DNA of 64,000 bases from Gibbula magus (GCA_936450465.1 OW388292.1:29152368-29216367); one strand, 5' to 3'. Positions 24,611-36,339 are shown, counted from the stretch's first letter. Program-made: numbers and translations. The notes: generated by a model from the letters alone, not told the origin.

Positions 24611-25869
24611 ATGTTATTGCCATATTGATGAGTTCATAATTTCATAACTTATTTTAGGTTTGAGGGTCATTGAAAGATAAATCATATAATGTTACTCGAG
24701 TCTTTTTCTTTCAGAATAACCTCTTTTGCATTCTGATTGGTTACATTCAAATTTAGTTGTGCAATCAGTAGCGCCGCTGTAAAGGTGACATTTTCCAATG
24801 AAAAGCCATAATGCCAATTTTGGAAACAGCAACAGTGGATAAAGGTTTCTCTTTCAATTTGTTATCCTCGAGGACATGATATATGAACTTGTGAAAATAA
24901 AACACCAGTAACATGCTGATAAATAAAGAAGACCAAATCCGGGCCAACAAAATTAAAATAAGTTATTTGTATCATTATATCATATACGTCGAAGTACGTA
25001 TGCTCATTAGAAAAACCCTATACAGTAAAAGTTTAAAAACCTTTGAAGTAATCCGGTCAATGTAAAACTTGTTTTCAATGGATAGGGAGGAAATCTGTTG
25101 TACCATTTTGGGGATTTTGCTAAAACCGAAACATATTATACATTTGGAACAGATGTTACGTGGGAATAACTGTCTTGAGTTGCCTATGTTCGGAATAATG
25201 GTTAATTCGTTGCCTAACGTGTTTTCTGTATGTGAATTATGATAATGGCTGGACACCGTTTATATTCAGTTGCGAGAAATATCAGGGTATTGTAACGAGG
25301 CTAACAATAACGACAAAGAAAATGTAACAAACTTGAGTCGAATATGTAACCTGAATTGGATTTCGATGAATTGAATGAGTTGATTATGGAGATTTGGAGA
25401 TTAGTTAGAGGGAAGCCAGTATTGATAATTACAACAATATGTGTAACATCTTCACCAGTTTTTAATGTGTATAATCATGATATAATCCAGACTAATTTTA
25501 CAGTGTCCATATATATGAATGTTGTGTTGAGTCAATTTAGCGAATTTATTCCCAAATTGAGGGGTTGGTGTTTGAAAATGAATGCCTTGATTTCTGCTTA
25601 CTGCTATGTAGTTGCTGCTGCAGAAAGCAAACTTAGAATGTTGTTGTAATATAGTGTATTTCACACCATTTGCCCTATGGTTTTGAGAGGCGTTGACATG
25701 AGGAAGTAAGTGTCTATTTATTATACAGATAGAGATAATACATCTATACCTGCTAGCTGCTGAAGTAAGCTGCTAATGCGGTGTTCTAATGTTCTGCTAA
25801 TAGATATGGAAGTGATAGGTGTAAGTGCTGAGTTTTACCTTTGAGTCTTTCTTACTTATTCTTAACCTA

Positions 25870-26050
25870 ATTCATCTGATAAAGAGTCTGTGTTAACTTC
25901 ATTGATTGACTGTCAATAACACTATCAGCTCCTGTAAGATTATATGTTGTGTATAAATCCTGCTTGTCTTGTGATTGGTTCATGATTAAGAAAAATTGTT
26001 CTGTTCGCCTTGAAGACTTTGACGGTTATGGATTGAGTTAGTAAGATGTA
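25870..26050 (+). repeat. Module M3 (unit B copy)
   Basis: TTGATTGACTGTCAATAACA, CTATCAGCTCCTGT and a GGTTCATGATTAAGAAA-like tail align with the M3 copies of the other units. Confidence 0.6.
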
Positions 26051-26934
26051 ACATTGGGATAAGTTGCACTTAGCCTTAAGGAAATTATTAGTTCTTGCTA
26101 TAGGGCAGTATACTACTTTGAGGAATATAAGAAAAAATCAATACATACATGTTTGCTGCTTTTCCCATGTAATATCTTACAATATAGGCAAAATATGGTA
26201 ACAAACATAGATCAGTTATATATTGCAAGCTTTTGATTGATAAAATGATACGTACTGAAAGTGTCATTTTCTTTTCAGTTCAATGCATATATGCAACTAT
26301 AGAAATCCCTATTTTGTGTACCGTTATCTGTGACGTAACTACACCATTGATTTTGGTACAATTTGTATAAAAACATAATGTCAAAGTTGTAGTTAAATGA
26401 GGAAATATACATTTGATTACAGAAAAGGACGAGATAGGAGAGTGAAAAAGGACCTTTGTTTTGGCCTGTTTTATCAGTTTTGCTTAGACCAAAGTAAAAA
26501 TGTCAACGTGGCGTTGATATACGAGTTATACAAGTATCCTACTATTATTATGAAAATTGTGAATTTGATTACCAATAATGTCAGTGAGTCCAAATAAGTC
26601 ACGTATTGTCAAGACATCTTTTATTACTTATAATTAATTTCCACATTTACCGTAGTTTCTTCAGCTCAAACATGTCCAAACTAACCAAAATCATTATGAA
26701 AGGACGATATTTCCACCCCCATCTGTGTTAGAACATAACCAACATTAACATTCCTAGGTGAATGAGATTGTGTATACTTCTTTATCAAACATGCCAATAG
26801 AGGCATTCAAAATCGATTTTATCCTGCAGCAGTATTTCATTTTTGACTCCTTTTGAAGATTACTATCAGCTGAGTGTCATCATCTATTGATATGGTACAA
26901 CCGGCGTCTAAAGGTTCCATATATACTAGTGGTG

Positions 26935-27395
26935 ATTCTATTACCCTTTCATGGAGTGTAGGAACCACATACGAGATAATAATTTCCAATTATTAACGCC
27001 AATCCAAGCAACAGAGTCAGATAAACGAAGCTGATTGGTGTCAACATACTCCACTCTCCTTAAATCCATAAGAGCGAAAGTAGCTATTACTTCCGGATTT
27101 TGTTGAAGGTATATTGACAGTCAGGATTAACAATTCAATATGGCCATCATCCTGGACGATAGGTCAGTCGACCGTTAATGAGACTAACGAGTCTGCATCA
27201 ACACCAAGTGTACCAGAGATGTCAATTACATAGTATTATAAGGTACTACGGGCACTGGTTGAATCACATTATGTCTTGAGTGTTCTATGATAAGTATTTA
27301 CTCTATAATGTAAACATACTAATGATTTTGGAATATCCAGTATCAAAATGTAATGTGAAAGTTACAGTTAAAACACTACAGGGGTGACAGCGAAC
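26935..27395 (-). repeat. Module M1 (unit B) with a 32-aa signal-peptide-like frame
   Basis: Close paralogue of 14713-15060. The minus-strand frame 27047-26949 begins MLTPISFVYLTLLLGLALII and ends at TGA, ten codons earlier than in A. It carries a 3-bp insertion relative to A. The ETS-like box CCGGAAGTAATAGCTAC lies at 27076-27096. The right end is the empty insertion site for the transposon present in A. Confidence 0.5.
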
Positions 27396-27407
27396 GTAGT
27401 TGATTAT

Positions 27408-27890
27408 TGAACTCAAGAGCTCAATGTCACCGTCTATTGGTGTGGTAATGTTCTGTTAGCTACATGAGGTTCTGTAAGCTGCTGCTGTCAGTTATCCAAA
27501 CCAAACAGCAGAGTCAGATGCATGTATACGTTGATGAATGTGAAAGGATTTCACGTTCATTCCGCTCAAAAGAGTAAAAAGGGGCTATTACTTCCGGATC
27601 CTGTTGAATGTATTGACTGTTGGCACCAACCGGGACGATATGTTGACAATTTCAAGATATGTAATTTCAGGTTAGTCGTCAATTTGTGTAACTGATTAGA
27701 CTGCATCAACGTCATGTGAACAGGAAGCGTTGATTGCAGAGCATGATATGGTGACATTGATAATGGTTAAATCAGAAAGTGTACAGTGTGATCTCGAATC
27801 ACGATCCTTGTATCAGGTACTCACTTTTATCGACTTCTCGACTTCCTGAGCTTCAGACATGTGTGAAATCCTATTGGACGTGAACTAAAC
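27408..27890 (-). repeat. Module M1' (unit B)
   Basis: About 95% identical to 18356-18850. On the minus strand a short frame MSEAQEVEKSIK (27871-27836) runs into AAAGTGAGTACC, a good donor consensus. In A the same place has lost the ATG and gained a stop, so this is weak coding evidence. Confidence 0.45.
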
Positions 27891-28139
27891 AATAAAGTGC
27901 GTAAAAAGTCGGGGTATATAAATTTATCACAAGTTAATGTTTGTTTCTATCATCACTAGTCTGAAAGTTCGACACTTGAAACATGTTTTTTAAATAACAG
28001 TACTGGTGAAATGAAATAATTATGTTATTATCACTTTTTGATTTGATTATGAACTTCTTCTTTCTTTTTCTTTTCTCAATGATTCCAACTGACAAAGGTA
28101 CATCAACCAAACTTTGTACAGTTGTTAACCATGTTCTTC

Positions 28140-28795
28140 CGATCGCGCACAGACAGTACCCAATTTTCCATTTTCCATGGAAACGTCACTTTTTGGACTT
28201 CAATGGGGACAAGTTTTCTCGGATACTGTTCAACTTAGGTCAATGAAATTTTGGTTGTGAGTACTCATGACCATATTCTTTATCGAGTTCGAAAACCAGT
28301 TCCGAAATATTATTTTTTACGGAGTTATGGCCCTTGAATCCGAAATTGAACTTAGTACCAAATAGCTGTGATGCTCCAATTGGGACAAGTTTTCTCGGAA
28401 ACTATTACATCTAGGTGAATGAAATTTAACATGTAGGCAGTACAGATGATACTCTTCATCGAGTTTAAAATCAATTTCCGAAATATTATTTTTTACAGAG
28501 TTATGGCCCTTGAATGCGAAATTGAACTTAGTACCAAAAGAGCTGTGATGCTCCAATTGGGACAAGTTTTCCCAGCAACTATTACATCTAGGTGAATGAA
28601 ATTTAACATGAAGGTAGTCCAGATGATACTCTTCATCGATTTCACAGTCCAGTTCCGAAATATTTTTTTTAACGGAGTTATGAAGCCCTTGAATATGTAA
28701 TTGAACTTGGTACAAATTACCGGTGTCATGCTCTACTGGGAAAAATTAAGTTACTTGAAAATATTACATCTGGGTGAATGAAATTTTGTAATAAC
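28140..28795. repeat. Tandem repeat, 177-bp unit, about 3.5 copies
   Basis: The word GGGACAAGTTTTCTCGG recurs with GAC at 28208, 28384 and 28561, and a decayed copy follows near 28738. The period is 176-177 bp. Each unit also carries a CCGAAATATTATTTTTTACG-like stretch and GAGTTATGGCCCTTGAAT. GAGTTATGGCCCTTG-type repeats are familiar from mollusc genomes. The minus-strand frames of 78 and 132 codons here are artefacts of the repeat. Confidence 0.85.
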
Positions 28796-29760
28796 AAGTG
28801 GTTGTCACTAAGGTGACATGATCCCCCGCCGCAAATTAATACTTCAAAATTGAAAAATAATGTCAAAATCAGCAAAATCGACTGTCAAACATGTCGGAAA
28901 AGTCAAAGCTCCACTGTGACCTTGAGAATAAATTCAAGGTCACCAAAATCTAATCAGCCCTTTGTCTTCCCTAGGAGGTGATTTGTGTAAGATATGATGG
29001 AATTCCTGTGAATGGTTCTTGAGATATCCCGCTGACAAGAATTACATGTACATTAGCATGTCAAAAAATTCAAAGTTCCACTGTGACCTTGAGAATAATG
29101 TCAAGGTCACCAAAATCTAATCAGCCCGTCGTCTTACCAAGGAGGTGCTTTGTGTAAGACATGATGGAATTCCTGTGAATGGTTCTTGAGATATCCCGCT
29201 GACAAAAATTACATGTACATTAGCATGTAAAAAAATTCAAAGTTCCACTGTGACCTTGAGAATAATGTCAAGGTCACCAAAATCTAATCAGCCCGTCGTC
29301 TTCCCAAGGAGGTGCTTTGTGTAAGAAATGGTGGAATTCCTGTGAATGGTTCATGAGGTATCCCCCTGACAAGCTTTACATGTACATTAACATGTCGAAA
29401 AATTCAAAGTTCCGTTGTGACCTTGAAAATAATGTCAAGGTCACCAAAATTCAATCAGCCCTTTGTCTCTCCTTGGAGAAGCTATGTGTGAAATATGAAG
29501 AGAAGCCAGCGAATGGTTCTTGAGATATCCTGCTGACAAGGATAAAATGGCAAAATCTGGTTGTGACCTTGAACTGAAGGTCAAGGTCACAAACCTCTGT
29601 ATGAACATTACTCTTCCCCTGATGAGCCCATATGCAAAATATGAAAAGAATCCAGTGAATAGTATTTGAGTTATTCCATTTCGTACGGACGTACGGACGG
29701 ACGGACGCAGCCGAATACTATATCCCCCGCTTCGCGCTAAACGCGCAGCGGGGGATAACA
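28796..29760. mobile_element. Helitron-like / pearl-type element with internal 167-bp array
   Basis: The left part has a small hairpin (about 28803-28818) followed by ATCCCCCGCC at 28821-28830. The body is a tandem array. The right end has a GGACGGACGGACG-rich stretch and a strong hairpin, stem TATCCCCCGCT at 29721-29731 pairing with 29747-29757. A 3'-terminal GC-rich hairpin plus internal tandem repeats and no long terminal repeats suits non-autonomous Helitron/Helentron elements, including the bivalve pearl family. The exact ends and the AT or TT insertion site were not settled. Confidence 0.55.
28890..29640. repeat. Tandem array, 167-bp unit, five copies with paired TCAAGGTCA sites
   Basis: TGACCTTGA occurs at 28917, 29084, 29251, 29418 and 29564, giving periods of 167, 167, 167 and 146. 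Each is followed after exactly 8 bases by TCAAGGTCA (28934, 29101, 29268, 29435, 29581). Units also share TGGAATTCCTGTGAATGGTT and GAGATATCCCGCTGACAA. TCAAGGTCA is the extended half-site bound by ERR and NR5A/FTZ-F1 nuclear receptors. Whether it acts so here is unknown. Confidence 0.9.
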
Positions 29761-31004
29761 AAGCCATTTCCCAAAATTATTTTGGACAATATTATGATGC
29801 TTGAAGCTGTTTTTTTAAACATAGTACCCTTCACATCTATAATTCTCAATGGACGGATAGCGGATGGCGGGGGTATGTGAGCCATGCTTTTTTCTTGTTT
29901 TAATATACAGTATTCTATTTTTCAGGAGTATTGTTACCTTTTAACTTCATTGTTTTAAAATATAAAAATGTTTACATAAGCAAAAGGTTACCTTTGAAGA
30001 TTTGAGTTAACGAATAATTATTGTGTAATAGATTCAACTATATTAAACTGATAACAATGAATCGATGCATGATGGTCCTACTGTCTGCTGTACAGTATCC
30101 TTTAGAATACAAGTTCTGACATCTGAATCTCATCGTTCATGTACAAGGTGAGCTTGTGCTGCATACCCTACACTGAAATAAGGAAAACAGGTCCGTGTAT
30201 TGGTGAAGTGGAGAAAGCTCAAAATTATCATGGCTATTTTGCAGTTTTGTCTTTTTTACTGGATAATTAACCAGAAAATGAGCTGAATATTCATTTTATT
30301 ATCCTTTGTCATTTATGTAGGTATGATATTGAAATTAGTTTTTACAGGAAAGCTCAAACTTTATCACATATTATGTTCTTGATATAATAATTAATTTGGA
30401 ATCGTATTTTAGTCAACAAAAGTCAAATATTGTACTCACAATACTTTACAAATAGGAATATTTCATGTCATTTTTAATTTGTCTATTATTTTGTTAATTT
30501 TAGGACCGAGAGGTATTCCGAATACATGTGTATGTACAATGGAATAACACATTCATGGACACAATCTTGCAATGACAAACTACTGCAGAAGGCACTTTTA
30601 TGAAATCACAACACTATTGTTAAATAGGTCAAGAAAGCGACACCAATGACATGATTTAGTGACTTCACTGATTGACTTCCAATAACTCTATCCGCTTCTG
30701 TCAAGATTGTTGTTAAATTAAGTATGTGTGTACATACTGCCTGTCACGTGACCACATCATGATTGAGATGTTCAGCCTTTGATCATCTACTTTACAATGT
30801 ATTTCCTTGAAGGAATTCAACATACCATTAAAAGTATCTGATGTAAGTGTTGGATAAAGCCAGGCTTGAGAATTAACAAGCTCAAACTCCACAAAAAGAC
30901 TTTATTTAATGCTATGTTCGTTCAAGGTTTCTATACATGTGATTAAAACAAAAAACCAATAGAACAACAATTCTACTAGAAAGGATTTCTTGAAATAAGT
31001 CGAA

Positions 31005-31320
31005 GGTGATGGAAGTTTCCTTTGCCATTGATGCTGTCTTGAACCATTTACATCATGTTCACAGATGCATGAAATCGTTCATCTATGCTCTCACGTAACA
31101 CTGCTATTCTTGGCAGGAAAATTGGATAACATACAAGAAGCTTACGGGAGATGTGAGTTAATTGCAAGTCTCAGAAAACAATTTACCATGTCAGTGATCT
31201 TCAAGCATATTTGGTGTAACAAATGTTGAACCTCCGCAAAGTTCATGGATTTCATGTTACATACTTTCAATAGACAGGGAATGTGTTATGGTAATTTTAT
31301 AGTCATGGAATGGAAGCTTA
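31005..31320 (+). repeat. Module M4 (unit C copy)
   Basis: GGTGATGGAAGTTTCCTTTG, CTCACGTAACACTGCTAT, AATTTACCATGTCAGTGATC and TATTTGGTGTAACAAAT recur in order in D (38690-39060, split by a MITE) and E (47790-48140). No frame is kept across the three copies. Confidence 0.6.
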
Positions 31321-32536
31321 CCAACTTTTTATCAAATTTAACAAAAGAATTTTAACTAAACTAACTATAAACCATAAATGGTATAAACTATAAAGTTTAA
31401 ATATATATAGTGTTCTCTAAACCAGATTTTAAACATCATTAGTTAGAAATTTACCATTGTAGATAACAAATACCACGAATGTGATTTCAATAAATTCAGC
31501 ATTATGTTGGGAAAGCATTTTTATATAAAATGTGCGTCGCGTCAGAGATTTTGCACAGTTATCAATTGCAGTTTAGAGAAGAAATCCTCATATATTTGAT
31601 GTATGGCTGTTTAAAGACTTCCAGTATATGGGGTTGACATACCAGGTACGAATCAATCCGGTATAAGAGGAATGTTAGACGTAACGAACCGTGCCTCCTT
31701 AATGCGATAGAGCCACAGCAATGTATATCACAGACAGGGAAAGGTGTGGTCGTGACAGGTATTTTACAGGTGATTGTCAAGTCAAATTACTCAACTCTCA
31801 GCTCTGTAAAGCATCTACATGTATAGCTGTAACAGACTTATATTTCCTAGTCTGTATCATAGTGCATCATGTCCTCCTTTATTTCACTTTGAGGTCAAGA
31901 GTTGCCAAAATTTGAAATTTAATTCGATAAAGGCGTCTTTTTATTGTAGTGTTTTGATCAGTCCGTGTTAAAATATTTAGACAAAACATGTATAAACACA
32001 GCAGAGGCCTTGAATGTTGATGTTTACTGATGTGCTTTTGGTATATGCAGAAATCCAGGTTAATATGGCACAAAAGTAGAATACTTTCCTAAACGCCCTG
32101 TTCAAAATAAAGCTACTTCTTCAATCATAGATGCTTCCATTACCTTCCACAATACGCCAAGGCCGTGATAGTTTGTAAACAATAGAACAGGCTGGAAAAC
32201 ACATCATGTAGTAAGTGAGGTAACTCTAGCTAGTTACAAGTCAATTCCTTGAAGTTAAAATCCAGGTGACCCTTTTGTGACCCCAAAACAATTAAACTTA
32301 GTTATTTATTATTAATTAAAGAAAAATACATTCTCATAATATACTGAACCAAAATAGTTAGGTATATATGCAAATTATGAAGTTATGAATCGTGATCAAG
32401 GTATTCATTGAAACACTGATGAAATACCAATATTGAAAATAAATTCCCTTACTTATTTTGTCCAGTATAGTATGTCGAACAATTTGATATGATATAAATT
32501 CTATCTAATTTCAAGCTACCCGTGTCATTCTTTCAG

Positions 32537-32794
32537 CAGATTAAATGCACAATACACGAGACAAAGCACAGTTTACAATGCACAATACACGAGACAAAGC
32601 ACAGTTTACAATGCACACCACAAACGGTTCCATATGAAGCCCAGCTGAGTTCCCACGTCGCCGCAGGTGCATGTTTAACTCACAGATTAGAGTGTCAATC
32701 AGTTTTGTTGTGGGGTACCCAGGGCGAGAGCTATGCAACATCAATCGTTTCCTCCCCTACAGGTGCCCGCCGCCCTTTACATTGCAATTCGTAA
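32537..32794 (+). CDS. Conserved exon-like island, unit C copy (frame shifted at 5' side)
   Basis: The 60-codon core at 32612-32794 contains TVPYEAQLSSH, GACLTHRLECQSVLLWG and LHCN and ends in TAA. It has four cysteines and no recognised family. Upstream, ATTCTTTCAG ends at 32536 as a splice-acceptor-like site, as in D and E. Between that site and the core this copy has a perfect 33-bp tandem duplication (32546-32578, 32579-32611). It also lacks about 14 bases present in E, so the phase from the acceptor differs from D and E. The core remains open, but this copy may be defective or use another entry point. GTAAAT after the TTC at 32788-32790 could be a donor instead of the stop. Confidence 0.5.
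   Translation, partial: QIKCTIHETKHSLQCTIHETKHSLQCTPQTVPYEAQLSSHVAAGACLTHRLECQSVLLWGTQGESYATSIVSSPTGARRPLHCNS
32546..32611 (+). repeat. Perfect 33-bp in-frame tandem duplication
   Basis: Two identical, adjacent copies (11 codons each) beginning TGCACAATACACGAGACAAA lie inside the exon-like island of unit C. E has a single diverged equivalent and D has lost most of it. The perfect identity means a recent event. Confidence 0.9.
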
Positions 32795-34179
32795 ATATCG
32801 CGTGTGTCTACCCAGCTAGAGTGGTGAAGCCCCCAGATTAGTGTGTGTAGAGAAACCTCCAGTCCAAAAGATCAGATTATGCACCGAGGTTAGCTCTCAG
32901 TTTAAGTATTTTCAAACAAATATTGTTATCTGTGCAATGAAATTAATACTGTTGAAATAAGTGTTTTCAAGTCCAGTCAACATAGATGTGAATAAGTAGA
33001 TTCATAGATTTGTTCGCTTCGTAAATAATGCACGTGAATAATGCATTAAATTTGTATTTCCAGGTTAAGTACTTAAGTACCTTATATAGCAATACAAGAT
33101 TGATCACCAATGGTCCTAAATTTGTTTATTCTCTTTTATGGAAGGTTTTGTTTGTTTAATATTTAATATTAACCATTGATATCCATATTGGTTACATTTT
33201 ATTGATTAAATATTCTCTTTTACTAAAAAAAACAACAATGTTATTGAACTGTATTTACGAATGCATTTCCAAATAACATTTTCAGCAATGAATAACATTT
33301 CATTAATGATGTTAGAAAATCCATTTCGTCCATTTCACTCATATTTCCTTGATGCACATTTGAGCAAATACCGTATCCTTTAAGAACATACTCAACATAG
33401 GACCACCTCTACTTTTCGGAGGGTTGCGCTGGTTGGGCTTATTCTCGGGTTAAAGCAAACCCCCAACTTTGCCAGATGTTCCGATGGTCCAACGACGTCT
33501 GTATCCACGCAGAGTAAGCGAGTTTACAGAAATGTACAGTAATTTATCATGAAGAACTGTGTTTCAGAATATAGATATACGTGAAGATGAACAATAGGCG
33601 AAATGTATATCATTTGTGTCAAGAAAACCTGTATCGATTGATTCTATAGCTCTCCGAGGTGTCCATACATGTAATTAATTAAACATTGATTATATTTTTT
33701 CTTTCACGTTATCATGACAATTGTAACACAACAGAAAATAATCAATAAAGCAACTTAAAATTAAATGGCTTGAACGTTAATGGTGAATACAATCCGTTTG
33801 TGTATTAGGTGATTGCAGGTAAAGAATACTTAACACCGAAGAAACATTTCATTTATCATACCGTTCACTGATAGTCCGTGGTATAAATCAAAACAACAAC
33901 ATAGAATAATGTTTGATTTTACAATACTGCAAAGTACAACTAAAGCTAGTCAAACTATGCAAACTTGATAGTATAGATGTATCGTTTGTAAAACTCAGTG
34001 CTAAATTGGTAGCATTATTTTAAAAATATGTTATCCAATCTTACGAAGATCTATAATTTGTTTACCTACTTATGTCCATACCTTAAGTACACAAAGTGTA
34101 GTGTTTTTAAATAGTTAGTTTAGTTCACTGTCTAGATTAATGATTCTATCTCACTGTTACTGCTCTGACTCCACATACC

Positions 34180-34440
34180 GTTGTTGCCCAGATTGCCATT
34201 CGTAAATTTTGCCTATTTATTTTTCTAAACGTCACAGTTATCAGATTTATAGGTGTTCAAACGTACATTCTGCAGTTAGTTGCGGGGCGGCTGATAGATA
34301 TCGAATAAGCGATAATAGTTTATCCTTCAGGACTCTATAGACATATTTATGTGTTAGTTGTTAAAATAGAAATGGGGGAAACCGTCACCTCTGCCACAGA
34401 CCAAGTTGAGCTGTCGCCTTGAAAAAGGAAAAGGTGACCA
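34180..34440 (+). repeat. Module M7 (unit C copy)
   Basis: CACATACCGTTGTTGCCCAG, TAAACGTCACAGTTATCAG, GCAGTTAGTTGCGGGGCGGC and CCTCTGCCACAGACC match 44205-44425 and 57490-57690. A hydrophobic frame (HTVVAQIAIRKF, then LNVTVI) runs through C and E but is shifted in D, and substitutions are mostly non-synonymous. It is treated as non-coding. Confidence 0.6.
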
Positions 34441-34741
34441 TCTACACTATTCTGTTGTCTCTATAAAGTTCAAAACAAATATCCTCCCTTTTCTCATTGC
34501 GCAATACTCGTTTTCTATCTGGATATAAGTCCGTTGCAGCACAAATTGAAATATATATTCCTCAATATTACAACCAATGCCAGCATACATATATTTACGT
34601 GTATTGTCAGTGTTGACCTGTGAACCTGTCCAGAACAAATAACTTTCATTGGTGTGCATAGCACAAAATCTGAAATATTGTCTCGGTTGATAGCTTGACC
34701 CTTAAAGCACATCAAGGACATGACAGTATGGAATGAAATAA

Positions 34742-34818
34742 ATACATACTTACATACATATACGCATGCATGCATGCAAGAATCCATACATACATACGTA
34801 CATACATACATACATACA
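34742..34818. repeat. (TACA)n / (TGCA)n microsatellite
   Basis: Imperfect tetranucleotide run of CATA/TACA units with a GCATGCATGCATGCA core. The surrounding frame of YVCTYVCM-type residues is an artefact of it. Confidence 0.85.
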
Positions 34819-36339
34819 TGTCTTGTAATCATGTAATATATTTTATTCCACAATTAATTTCCCCTATACTCGTTTTTGATTGGCAGCTCTGAAAGAATTT
34901 GGTTTTCAAGTGCTCTGTTTACTTAATCTTATGCGCAAATATACAGGTGTTTCTTAGCAATCTTGTGAACGCCTGAATCGCTAAAATGGTTTCATGCAGA
35001 ATATTTCTTTTTTAGATTAAACTTTGTTGGCACAGCACAAAATAATTAATTTGGAAAGTAAATGGAAACAGAACGAAACTCTAGAGTTTACAATTTAATT
35101 TTGTACCATGCCATTAAGCATGCTCTTAAATAGTTCACTCTATCATCCAGCATTTATCAGAATACAAAATCATCAAACTTATTTACGACATCTATACTAT
35201 CACACAGTAGCACCATATATGCCTAGTTTACTTCAGTGTGCGTGAAACCTTATTAAATGAAGGGTGGATCTTGACTAAAAAACAACAAACCATGATCAAT
35301 ACTGGTCTCATGCCTTCATTTTATTTTAATATATATGGATCTTTCTATCTTGATATTTAAAACCCTAAATATGATAGCTTCTTGTGTCCACTAATTTCAT
35401 TTTGAATTCATGTAAATTGTAATTTACATGAATTTAAAAAAATAAATGGTATAATAATTGCAGACTGAGAATACTGGTTTGAGAAGACAATCCTCAAATA
35501 CCAGTTACAAGAGTTTGACATAAGCAAACATGCGAAAATAGGTATGTCTCTTTTCAGTGAGTTCTCATTTAATAAATAATTTGAAGCGCATTTAGAAATT
35601 TTAACAGATATATTTTGATAACAAGTAATTTGTCACTCGAGAAAGTACGTAGAAAGGGATTTTTGCATGATAAATGCCTAGCTCGTCGCCTATACTCTAC
35701 CTGTTGTCTTGTCAGAATTTGGTTGATTACATTGTAAAACAAATTCAGTGACAACTAAACGTCATTTCATATATTTTAAGGACACTATGATATTAATAAG
35801 ACGATGATTGCAGACGCCTAGCAGAGCATAATCGAAAAGTGTAAAACACATTTCTAACTTTATATGATTTATTTATTTATTCGTTTAAGTTTGTTAGAAG
35901 AAGAAGTCACACATATATCTTTTACAAGGGACAACTTCTCATTGCAGAGAATATTAAACAAAATTCGTTCTAAAGGAGAGACCTCTTGAGCAAGTATCTT
36001 TGTCATTTTTTAACGCTCAAATGTGCAAACCTTTATTATTTTATTCTGATAAAATTATACATAATAATACATAAAAAGATAATAATAATTCTTTTAGAAG
36101 ATAGTTTTATAAAAATAGAGCTTGATATGAGAATATATCATTTTCTAACTTCAATAACGTATATGTCTCAAGCAAAATTAAATCATTTTTGAATGTAAAT
36201 ATTTATATATATTTGTTTATGATCATTACTGGCAGTTAGATGTACATACAATTTTAATATTTGAATTCATAAACTGTTATTCATAAACTATGACATTGTG
36301 TTTTAATTTGACAACTGTATAAACTATCGAAATAGAAAC
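34819..36339. other. Spacer between units C and D, nothing recognised
   Basis: AT-rich DNA with a short inverted repeat near 35408-35430 (TTCATGTAAATTGTAATTTACATGAA, split as arms TTCATGTAAATT and AATTTACATGAA around one G). No module shared with other units was recognised. Confidence 0.4.

Larger units (their letters stand above)
20285..28060. repeat. Segmental duplication unit B
   Basis: Collinear with unit A. Relative to A it lacks one copy of the 525-bp duplication, several hundred bases equivalent to about 9.9-10.47 kb, the 3,150-bp transposon, and about 600 bp equivalent to 18.86-19.46 kb. Blocks at 25640-25840, 27000-27395 and 27408-27890 are about 94-98% identical to A by eye, while 24620-25300 is much more diverged. 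The unit is interrupted at its right side by the tandem-repeat elements from about 28.1 kb. Confidence 0.85.
30050..34450. repeat. Segmental duplication unit C
   Basis: Collinear with D and E. It carries M2 (30050-30190), M3 (30570-30780), M4 (31005-31320), M5 (31560-31880), the conserved exon island (32537-32794), M10 (33640-33850) and M7 (34180-34440). Compared with D it lacks M1 and is shorter by several kb. Flanking non-coding modules are roughly 65-75% identical between C, D and E by eye, so the duplication is old. The 2.1 kb between M3 and the exon island holds only M4, M5 and unassigned sequence. Confidence 0.75.

Noticed and set aside
28317..28729. Two overlapping minus-strand frames of 132 and 78 codons
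   Set aside because: They run through the 177-bp tandem repeat, and the internal peptide repetition is a consequence of the DNA repeat.
28860..29640. CRISPR-like regular repeats
   Set aside because: The repeats are directly tandem at 167 bp without unique spacers, in animal DNA.
29441..29767. 108-codon minus-strand frame ending the Helitron-like element
   Set aside because: It lies in the tandem array and GGAC-rich end, and the residues reflect repeat sequence, not a domain.
32541..32744. Minus-strand frames across the conserved island
   Set aside because: In that frame the differences between the copies are nearly all non-synonymous, whereas the plus frame keeps its residues.
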